From: Bacillota bacterium
GTDB taxonomy: Bacteria; Eremiobacterota; SpSt-956; JAKJGF01
Length of the DNA stretch: 39,958 bases
Direction: 5' to 3'
NCBI GenBank assembly: GCA_029555925.1
Contig: JAKPQU010000211.1
Location: forward strand, 1-39,958
Part shown: positions 30,032-36,784 of the stretch, piece after piece
Layout: every line of letters begins with the position of its first letter
Position numbering within the stretch: position 1 is the stretch's first letter
Notes under the pieces: generated by a model
What the model was told of the DNA's origin: nothing
Seen by the model: only the letters and a program-made list of their open reading frames with translations
Databases searched by the model: none
Translations under genes and position numbers: made by a program

Positions 30032-32488
30032 TTATTCTAAAGTTACCGTATCTACTCCTCTGGCTATAACTGCACCGTTTTCATTGTAAACCTCTATGAT
30101 AAGAGTATATTCACCTGATGTTACAAAAGGAGATTTTCCTTCGAGAAAACGTAAGATTATAGTGTTTTTATCTTTATCTGAAGGAATTATGCCGGATTTA
30201 CCGTCTTTGGAGGTAATTTCTCCCAGTAATTCACCGCTTTTAAATATCTGAATCTTCGTGAAAGATTTCTTTTCTTCCGAATTTTTAAGATACGAAGAAA
30301 AATCGAAGTTTGTTTCCAGTTTTACAGTGCTATTTTTAGAAATTTTCAGATTTTCAGTGTTTATACTTATAACAGATGGAGCATAAGAGCTTTGATTTTG
30401 AATATATGCCTCTGAAGGTTTTCCATCCAGGCTTTTATCACACTCTGAATATTCAGGTGCCGGTGCTGCACAGGTATAATCAACTCCGGTTGATAACGTT
30501 GATGCAGGTAGATTGTACATGGCTTTATCTTTTTTCTCTTTCCCGAAAACACCTTCATAACTCACAGACTCGGGCATCTCTACGGGAACAAGTATTGATT
30601 TTCTTTCTCCGTTCGGGTCTACCTGATAGCTTTCTTCTACTGCCACAAAGGATGTATAGGTTGACATGAGTCTGAATTCCAGCGCAAGGGCCGTTATCTG
30701 ATTTATTAAATCTCCCTTTGGCCCTCCGTACTGTCTGTTCTCCAGATCTTTTATCTTCTGTCTTGCCCATATGGAAGAAAGAGCGGAATTTTCTTCATTC
30801 TTTTCAGGAAATTCTACTTTTACAGGGAAAACGGTCTTTTTACCTGCAATGTTTCCCGTGATTTCTACCGTGCCACTTCCCGGCTGTGTATATCTTCCGT
30901 ATATAAACAGAGGCTGTGATGAAAAGAGATCGGGAATTCTTTTCGGGTAAATGTCATCTACTTTAAAACCCTTCCAGTCAATGGAAATATCTGTAAAATA
31001 GGGTTTTGAGATTCTTTCGTAGAATTCTTCCACCACTGCTTTCGGTTCTTCCTTCGGTCTCATATACTGGACGTGGCCGCGACCAGCTTCCGACATGTTA
31101 TCAAGGAGATAGCGGTTTACTGATGAACCGACACCCAGTGAAAATAGTCTTGCATTACCGATATCTTTTTCTATTTCAGCAAGTATTTCGGTCTCATTTC
31201 CTATATATCCGTCTGTGAGGAAGAAAACTATTCTCATCCTTTCCGGATCGCGGGGGAAATTCAGTGCTGCTTTTATGCCTTCAATCATATTTGTTCCCCC
31301 TTCTCCTGAAAGAGTATCTATATAGGCAAGACCTTTCTTTATGTTTTCCGGCGTATTGGTGAGGGGTTTATCGGAAAGACCTGAAGCGCTCATGGAAAAG
31401 TTTATTATCTGAAAGGTATCGTTTTTATTCATATATTCCACGCATTTCCTTATGGTAGCCTTTGAGGTTTCCATTGGGATACCTGACATGGAACCTGAAC
31501 AGTCAAGGACGAAAACCATTTCTTTGGCCGTAATCTCTTCTTCTTTATATTCGGCCTTGGGCTGTATCATAAGAGTAAAATAACCGTTCCCGTTATTACC
31601 TGTTGTGATGGCAGCACATTCAGGCATGTCTCCTGCCACATCATATTCAATGATGAAATCTTTGTTCGGTATCGAGTCTTCTTCTTTTATTTTTATAAAA
31701 GCTTTTGACTTGCCCTCTGTCTGAAGCAATACCTTATGTGATTTAGACCTTATTTCTTTTATGGGAACACCTGCATTCAGGTTTACGGAAAGACTTATAT
31801 CATGACCTGAACGTTCTCCGGGTTTTAAATACTCAGGCGTAATTTTCTCAGAATCTTTTACCGACGGAGGATTAAATCTGGGGCCCACTACCATGGGAAA
31901 GTGAAAATTATAGGTTCCTTTATCATAATCCAGAATATCTACGTATTTTATCTTTACGAATATGGAATCTCCCGGTTTTATATTTGCCACAGACTGGGAG
32001 AAAATATTCGGTCTTTCCTGTTCCAGAAGACCTGTCAGGTGGCCTGCCGCCTTTTCTTGTTCATATATTTTTCTTGCTTCTTCCTTTGTTTTTATAAGAC
32101 CCAGAATAGTTCTTTCTCCCACTTTCATCTCCATTGAGTTCACTGCTGCATTCTGAGGAAGAGGGAAGATGTATGTCGCTTCAATCGGTGTATTGATGGG
32201 GTTGGTAAATTCCTGTGTTACTTCTACGGAGGAAATAAATCCTGATATCTCCGCTTTTACATCTGTATGCTTCAGAGGGCATACTATTTCTTCTCCCTTA
32301 TCTGTTCTGCCTTTCAAGGTGCCTTCCGTAATGTCCCCTTCTTTTGCTACTTCTTCTTTTCCGTTTTCTACAGGGTTCAAGAGGACAGGTTCACCTTTTG
32401 TAGTGTCTGATGCACTGATGAGATTCACTGCCATGAATGTGAGGACAATAAACATGATGATTGTGATTACAAGGTGTTTTTTGTTCAT
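30032..32488 (-). CDS. Secreted VIT and von Willebrand A domain protein
   Basis: Protein of 818 aa with an N-terminal signal helix (about 5-26). The VIT domain spans about 65-200 (SSVEVTQEFTNPINTPIEA, then IKTKEEARKIYEQEKAAGH). The vWA domain spans about 322-490 with the MIDAS motif D329-C-S331-G-S333, GEGGTNMIEGI and FLTDGYIGNE, so metal-dependent adhesion is plausible. The C-terminal third has Ig-like beta content. This layout is that of inter-alpha-trypsin inhibitor heavy-chain-like proteins and of bacterial 'marine proteobacterial sortase target'-type proteins, but no LPxTG tail is present. SD AAGGAG lies 10 bases before the ATG. It is probably exported and may act in surface adhesion or proteinase handling. 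Confidence 0.85.
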   Translation of the reverse strand: MNKKHLVITIIMFIVLTFMAVNLISASDTTKGEPVLLNPVENGKEEVAKEGDITEGTLKGRTDKGEEIVCPLKHTDVKAEISGFISSVEVTQEFTNPINTPIEATYIFPLPQNAAVNSMEMKVGERTILGLIKTKEEARKIYEQEKAAGHLTGLLEQERPNIFSQSVANIKPGDSIFVKIKYVDILDYDKGTYNFHFPMVVGPRFNPPSVKDSEKITPEYLKPGERSGHDISLSVNLNAGVPIKEIRSKSHKVLLQTEGKSKAFIKIKEEDSIPNKDFIIEYDVAGDMPECAAITTGNNGNGYFTLMIQPKAEYKEEEITAKEMVFVLDCSGSMSGIPMETSKATIRKCVEYMNKNDTFQIINFSMSASGLSDKPLTNTPENIKKGLAYIDTLSGEGGTNMIEGIKAALNFPRDPERMRIVFFLTDGYIGNETEILAEIEKDIGNARLFSLGVGSSVNRYLLDNMSEAGRGHVQYMRPKEEPKAVVEEFYERISKPYFTDISIDWKGFKVDDIYPKRIPDLFSSQPLFIYGRYTQPGSGTVEITGNIAGKKTVFPVKVEFPEKNEENSALSSIWARQKIKDLENRQYGGPKGDLINQITALALEFRLMSTYTSFVAVEESYQVDPNGERKSILVPVEMPESVSYEGVFGKEKKDKAMYNLPASTLSTGVDYTCAAPAPEYSECDKSLDGKPSEAYIQNQSSYAPSVISINTENLKISKNSTVKLETNFDFSSYLKNSEEKKSFTKIQIFKSGELLGEITSKDGKSGIIPSDKDKNTIILRFLEGKSPFVTSGEYTLIIEVYNENGAVIARGVDTVTLE

Positions 32489-32510
32489 TGGTTTACACTC
32501 CTTTTTTTAA

Positions 32511-32538
32511 TCGTGACGCGTAACGCGTAACGCGTGAC
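32511..32538. repeat. Heptamer repeat array F (RACGCGT orientation)
   Basis: GTGACGCGT AACGCGT AACGCGT GACAGG, lying just upstream of the VIT/vWA gene's SD on the other side of a short T-rich stretch. Confidence 0.8.
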
Positions 32539-32638
32539 AGGTGGATGGCTGTGCCCTGTCTTCGTTACGGTTTTTGCGGAAGAATTTTGACTGCTTAATT
32601 ATTAGACGGCTAAGGGGAGGATTTATTCCATGTAAAAA

Positions 32639-32675
32639 CTCGTGAGTCGTGAGTCGTGAAAAGTGAAGGGTGAAG
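32639..32675. repeat. GTGAGTC/GTGAAAA heptamer array
   Basis: CTC then GTGAGTC GTGAGTC GTGAAAA GTGAAGG GTGAAGA: five consecutive 7-base units of the GTGA class. They sit in the 266-base gap between the UvrC-like gene and the VIT/vWA gene. No gene is visible in the rest of that gap. Confidence 0.8.
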
Positions 32676-32713
32676 ATTAGGTGCGAACCGTGTTCGCCCG
32701 GTACCGGTAACAA

Positions 32714-32774
32714 TACGCATCACGCATCACGCATCACGAACCACCCGTCACGCGTCACGCGTTACGCGTTACGA
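32714..32774. repeat. Heptamer repeat array G (same composite as array B)
   Basis: ACGCATC x3, a linker ACGAACCACCC, then GTCACGCGTCACGCGTTACGCGTTACG. The order and linker are nearly identical to array B at 14095-14188. It provides the final codons (Arg-Asn-Ala) and the TGA stop of the UvrC-like gene when read on the minus strand. Confidence 0.85.
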
Positions 32775-33864
32775 AACTTAAATACTCTTCTGCATTTTCT
32801 CCTGCCATATCTATTATGCCTTTTTTCTTTCCTGTTACTGGAACAATAATTTTCACTCTGCTGCCTTTTTTCTCTGAAAGCCATTTTTCCAGGATAAATA
32901 TTTCAGATATTTCTTTCTCTATATATATTTTCGATGGGATATTATAGTTTCTCATATAAAAGTGTTTCAAAAAAGATGAAAGGAATTCTTCGTGAGTATT
33001 ATGGTGCATGTTTAACAAAAAACGTTCTTCTCTGAGTATAGATCCTTCCCGGAGCAGGTAAATTTCAACGGCTCCTTTGGTATCTCCTGTTGCAGTGCCT
33101 ATAAAATCTCCCTCCTCTTTCAGTGACGGAAAGACTATTTTCTGTTTTTCCGAATAGGTTTTCAGAGCAAAATACTGATCCCTGATTACAGACGCCCTTT
33201 CAAACTGAAGTTTTTCAGCACAGGTTTCTATGCTTTTTTTGAGTTTCTTTAAAAGCCCTGTATGTTTTCCTTCAAGAAACCGGCATGCATCGGATACGAT
33301 AATACTGTAATCTTTTACGTCTATTTCTCCTGTGCACGGGCCGGCACATTTTTTTATGTAATAATTTATGCATGGCCTCCCTGAAGGTTTGACTTCTCCC
33401 CGGCAGTTCCTGAGAGGGAAAAGACTGATGAATAATTTGAAGTAATCTTTTATTCCTTTTGTATAGGGGCCGTAATATCTTGCTCTTTTATCTGTCACTT
33501 TAGTTGTAATATTTACTGAGGGAAATATTTCGTCTGTACATATTTTTATATAGGGATAACCGTTTCCGTCTTTAAACTGCACATTATATCGCGGCAGATA
33601 TTCTTTTATGAGATTACATTCCAGAATAAGAGCTTCCGTCTCGGAACATGTAAGGATATAGTCCAGATTATGTATATGGGAAACAAGTTTTTTTATCTTT
33701 TTATTTTTTAAAGATGAAGGCTGAAAATATGATGATACCCGTTGCTTTAAATTATTTGATTTGCCTATATAAATAATCTTCCCTTTCTCATTTTTAAACA
33801 GATATATGCCATGAGAAGAGGGAAGATTTTTTATTTTTTTCTGTAATTCCTGTATGTCCTTCAT
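32755..33864 (-). CDS. UvrC-like nuclease lacking the C-terminal half
   Basis: Protein of 369 aa against about 600 for normal UvrC. The N-terminal half is complete: GIY-YIG nuclease (GIY at 19-21, YIG at 32-34, Arg42, Glu at 75-77), four cysteines C154/C165/C173/C177 matching the Fe-S ligand spacing of UvrC, and a UVR motif for UvrB binding (about 207-240, LQFERASVIRDQY). The RNase H-like domain that makes the 5' incision and the C-terminal HhH are missing. The protein stops just after the KKGIIDMAGENAEEYL segment that leads into that domain, inside a heptamer repeat. It could work like Cho, which keeps only the 3'-incising half, or be a truncated remnant. There is no SD; a hairpin sits in its place. 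Because the protein is shortened I do not name it uvrC. Confidence 0.85.
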   Translation of the reverse strand: MKDIQELQKKIKNLPSSHGIYLFKNEKGKIIYIGKSNNLKQRVSSYFQPSSLKNKKIKKLVSHIHNLDYILTCSETEALILECNLIKEYLPRYNVQFKDGNGYPYIKICTDEIFPSVNITTKVTDKRARYYGPYTKGIKDYFKLFISLFPLRNCRGEVKPSGRPCINYYIKKCAGPCTGEIDVKDYSIIVSDACRFLEGKHTGLLKKLKKSIETCAEKLQFERASVIRDQYFALKTYSEKQKIVFPSLKEEGDFIGTATGDTKGAVEIYLLREGSILREERFLLNMHHNTHEEFLSSFLKHFYMRNYNIPSKIYIEKEISEIFILEKWLSEKKGSRVKIIVPVTGKKKGIIDMAGENAEEYLSFVTRNA

Positions 33865-33870
33865 AATTAT

Positions 33871-33916
33871 AGCGGTCAGCAGTCAGCTGATAGCTATTAG
33901 CTGACTGCTGACTGCT
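33871..33916. repeat. Long hairpin of GTCAGCA heptamers before the UvrC-like start codon
   Basis: Left arm AGCGGTCAGCAGTCAGCT (33871-33888) and right arm AGCTGACTGCTGACTGCT (33899-33916) pair over 18 bases with one wobble; the 10-base loop is itself partly palindromic. The repeating unit is the 7-mer GTCAGCA. It fills the 55-base gap between two minus-strand genes and ends 6 bases before the ATG of the UvrC-like gene. Confidence 0.8.
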
Positions 33917-33919
33917 AAA

Positions 33920-35053
33920 TTAAAATCTTATTGTAGTGCTGCAATAAGGACATTCGTCGCTGGTCATGCCCTTGAGCAGAGGTTTGTCATAAACGGCGCC
34001 GCAGCCGGGACATCTTATTTCTCTCGGAGCCAGCCTTTCTACCTGCTGAACCGGAGGCGGAGCAGTTGCCTGAACCGGAGGCGGAGCAGCAGGTGCAACT
34101 GTCCGGACCGGTTCCGGGGCAATGCCGGCACCGGCAGAACCTGAACCTATTCTTTCAGTATCTATATGTCCCTCTACTATTCTTCGGATAAGTTCTTTTA
34201 TCATAGTGGAATCTTTATCCAGTTTGAATAGCATATCACCTGCCCGATCTCTGAAAGAAACATCAAGCAATTCTGCTTTGAAGAGCCATCCCTGTTCCGT
34301 ATCTTTAATACTGCCAAGGGCGCCTATGGGTTTATCTATGATGATCTTCTGAACATGTTCTTTTTTAGTGAAAAATATAAGTGTTCTGCTCACAACAACA
34401 TCTTCGTTCTGTTCGAAGAGAAAGCGGTTACTCGTTAAAAATATTGTTCCTTTAGGCCCCTGTTTCTTTCTGTCTTCCAGGTGCTGTCCTTTACAGGCAA
34501 ATATGAGTTCTTCTCCCTGGTGTAATTTAATGCTGGATTTCGCCAGTTCATTAAAAGCCCATTCTATTTCATCCAGTTCCTTTTTGATTTTTTCAAGGCC
34601 ATGCTCTATATCTTCATAGAGGGCTTCAAGTCTGTCTTCTTCTGCATCTACATATTGGCTGAAATTGTTTACTGTCTGCTCTACATAGCTGTACCTGCTT
34701 TCTGCATCTCTGTAATCCCTCTCAAAGAGATCTCTGAGATCCCTTATTTCTCTCTCCACATCATCATATTTATATCTCAGTTCTCTTGAAATAGAATTTA
34801 ACTGTTCTTCTACATTTCTTTTTCTTTCTGTCCATCGTTCTTTAAAATCCTGGAGCTGTTTCTCTGAAACTGCACCATATACATATCCCTTGCTTCGCAG
34901 GTTTTTAAATTTTGCTGCAAGAGAATCCAGGTTCGTATTGATTGAAGAAATATCCTGACTTAATTCTCTCAGTGTTTCACTCTGTATACGGGAAGCCTGA
35001 CTTGTTAAATCTGAAATTTTTCGTGATAGTTCGTCTCTTTCTTCTGAACTCAT
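33920..35053 (-). CDS. Coiled-coil / PH-like (GRAM-type) / zinc-ribbon protein
   Basis: Protein of 377 aa in four parts. Residues 1-175 are a long coiled coil. A beta-rich domain spans about 176-300 (GTIFLTSNRFLFEQ, FRDRAGDMLFKLD) in the style of GRAM or bacterial PH domains, which bind lipids or proteins. A Pro/Ala-rich linker (about 310-345) precedes a zinc ribbon with C348-x2-C351 and C368-x2-C371. No signal or membrane segment is present, so it is cytoplasmic. An in-frame stop just upstream fixes this start. A strong AAAGGAGG lies 30 bases upstream beyond a small ACCGT/ACGGT hairpin. The function is unknown; scaffolding at the membrane face is a guess. Confidence 0.65.
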   Translation of the reverse strand: MSSEERDELSRKISDLTSQASRIQSETLRELSQDISSINTNLDSLAAKFKNLRSKGYVYGAVSEKQLQDFKERWTERKRNVEEQLNSISRELRYKYDDVEREIRDLRDLFERDYRDAESRYSYVEQTVNNFSQYVDAEEDRLEALYEDIEHGLEKIKKELDEIEWAFNELAKSSIKLHQGEELIFACKGQHLEDRKKQGPKGTIFLTSNRFLFEQNEDVVVSRTLIFFTKKEHVQKIIIDKPIGALGSIKDTEQGWLFKAELLDVSFRDRAGDMLFKLDKDSTMIKELIRRIVEGHIDTERIGSGSAGAGIAPEPVRTVAPAAPPPVQATAPPPVQQVERLAPREIRCPGCGAVYDKPLLKGMTSDECPYCSTTIRF

Positions 35054-35112
35054 ATGTATTTAACCGTCCTGATTGAACGGTCATGCCTCCTTTTCTTTTA
35101 TTTAGCTTTTTC

Positions 35113-35188
35113 GACTGTGTCATGAATTTTATGTAAACCTCTATGGAAGCCTTATTTCATAAGTTTACACAAAACATCTTACACTCTC
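35113..35188. mobile_element. Miniature relic of an IS256-type element (two inverted ends only)
   Basis: The left end (35113-35138, GACTGTGTCATG... to GTAAAC) and the right end (35163-35188, GTTTACACAAAACATC then TTACACTCTC) are inverted relative to each other, with 18 of 26 positions matching, and only 24 bases lie between. The right end is shared at 24 of 26 bases with 17777-17802. The outward GAG and inner GTGTAAAC are typical of IS256-type terminal repeats as I know them. No transposase remains. Confidence 0.5.
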
Positions 35189-35242
35189 TATTTTTTTCTG
35201 TACTCTTAAATTATAATGACCTCATAGATAAAATGCAATATT

Positions 35243-36589
35243 TCATTCTTTTTCAGACTGCACATTTTTTATTTTCCATTCCCCCTCTTCTCTGATAAGA
35301 TCTATTGTACCGCTGTAAAAACCTTTTTCTGTTTTCCCTGTTTTCGGATTTTTATCTTCTGCATAATATCTTATTTTTGCTTTTGCTGTTTTATCAGATT
35401 CTTCTATAATTTCTGCATTGTCCAGTTTAATGGTAATATTATCTTTCCAGTATTTACAGTAATCATCACAGGTATTTTTCTCTTTCCAGTCGCTGGATTT
35501 AAAATCATAGGCCTTTTTGAAATCTTTTTTCTCCAGGGCACTGTAGTTCTCTGTTATAAACTCCATAAGTTCTCCTGAAGAAACAGGAGTTTCTTCCGAA
35601 GGAGAGGGGGAAGACATTGTGCCGGGGGGGGCAGTCGGCGAGACCATTGTCACTATCTCTCTCATTATAATATCTTTATTTTTTCTGCAGGCAGGAAAGT
35701 GGCCTTCTCCAACTTCTCCCGTATTTATATGGGCATTTTCACCTCCGCACTTTAACAGGAAATCATTATCCGATTTTTCATAGATGTAAGCCTGACTGCA
35801 TGCAGGGCAGGCCGGTAGGTATTTCATTGTACCCTGTGTAAGATATTCCAGGGAAGGAGGATATTGATTGTTGTTATTATCGGCATATATATCAAGAGCA
35901 GTGGCTATTTTTTTCAGATTGTTCTCACATATGGATAGTTCGCTCAATCCTTCCTGTACAGGTGTTACAGCCGGAGTGGCAGTCGGCTCTGCTGCTATAT
36001 AAGAAAGGAAATCTCCTTTCAGTATTATGCCATGCTGAAGAATATATACGGGATAATGTCCCTCATCTACCTTCCCTGTTTTTATATGAGCATTCTGCCC
36101 TCCACATTTGATTATAAAAGTATTTCCTGTTTTTTGATATATATAAGGTTCTCCGCATGCAGGACATAAAGGGGGAACAGGTAATTTCTCTTCTTCCAGA
36201 TATTTATTGCAATAGGCCAGGGAAGGAGGATAAATGCCATTGGACTCTATAGCATAGGCGGCAAGAGCCGCAGCAATACTCTTCATGTTCAGTTCACATG
36301 CCGAGAGCTGTTTTTCGTTTCTCCCACCGAAAATAACCTTCAGTAAAATGATAATGATTATAATTACCATTAACACAATGGCTATTGTCTTTTTGTGTCC
36401 TTTTAATTCAAAGCCTGAAAAAGGCCCTTTTTTCTGAAAAATATGAGTTCCACATTTGTGGCAGTATTTTTTCCCGGGCAGAAGTTCTACGCCGCATGAA
36501 GGACACTCAGTAATATTTATATTCTGTCCGCATTCGGGACAGAATTCTGCCTGTTCAATGATTTCTTTATTACAAAATGGACATGTCAT
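35243..36589 (-). CDS. Membrane protein with double zinc ribbon and duplicated pseudopilin-like domains
   Basis: Protein of 448 aa. Two zinc ribbons open it (C3/C6...C17/C20 and C29/C32...C43/C46). A membrane helix follows at 68-88, then two copies of a domain of about 90 residues (98-190 and 221-310). Each copy has the pattern C-x2-N-x-K-x-I-A-x-A-L-x-x-Y, then YPPSL, a CPAC pair, Y-I-Y and KCGG-x-NAHI-x-TG. The opening of each copy resembles the start of GspG-type pseudopilins. After a Pro/Ser linker comes an NTF2-like C-terminal domain (about 340-448) that is shared with the kinase upstream. The ribbons lie inside and the rest outside the membrane. The SD is weak. The role is unknown; a sensor or surface protein is likely. 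Confidence 0.7.
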   Translation of the reverse strand: MTCPFCNKEIIEQAEFCPECGQNINITECPSCGVELLPGKKYCHKCGTHIFQKKGPFSGFELKGHKKTIAIVLMVIIIIIILLKVIFGGRNEKQLSACELNMKSIAAALAAYAIESNGIYPPSLAYCNKYLEEEKLPVPPLCPACGEPYIYQKTGNTFIIKCGGQNAHIKTGKVDEGHYPVYILQHGIILKGDFLSYIAAEPTATPAVTPVQEGLSELSICENNLKKIATALDIYADNNNNQYPPSLEYLTQGTMKYLPACPACSQAYIYEKSDNDFLLKCGGENAHINTGEVGEGHFPACRKNKDIIMREIVTMVSPTAPPGTMSSPSPSEETPVSSGELMEFITENYSALEKKDFKKAYDFKSSDWKEKNTCDDYCKYWKDNITIKLDNAEIIEESDKTAKAKIRYYAEDKNPKTGKTEKGFYSGTIDLIREEGEWKIKNVQSEKE

Positions 36590-36631
36590 AGGTCTCTTAC
36601 TCTTTTCTTTATATTCTTAACAGGTGGTTTT

Positions 36632-36722
36632 GTGACGCATGATACGTAATGCGTAACAGGTGGTTCGTAATGCGTGATGCGTGATTTACGTGACGCGTAA
36701 CGCGCAACGCGTAACGCGTAGA
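36632..36722. repeat. Heptamer repeat array H (mixed ATGCGTR / RACGCGT)
   Basis: Read on the minus strand it has the same parts as array B: ACGCGTY units, ACGTAAATC, ACGCATC/ACGCATT units, an ACGAACCAC linker, then more ACGCATT-like units. It fills most of the gap between the kinase and the zinc-ribbon protein. Confidence 0.85.
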
Positions 36723-36733
36723 GTAAGCCTGCT

Positions 36734-36784
36734 CACTCTACACTCTTCACCCTTCACTTTTCACTCTTCACTTTTCCCACTCAC
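36734..36784. repeat. CACTCTT/CACTTTT heptamer array overlapping the kinase 3' end
   Basis: CACTCTA CACTCTT CACCCTT CACTTTT CACTCTT CACTTTT, then CCCACTCAC: seven-base units of the GTGA class read from the other strand. The last eight codons (including the stop) of the kinase lie inside it. Confidence 0.8.
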
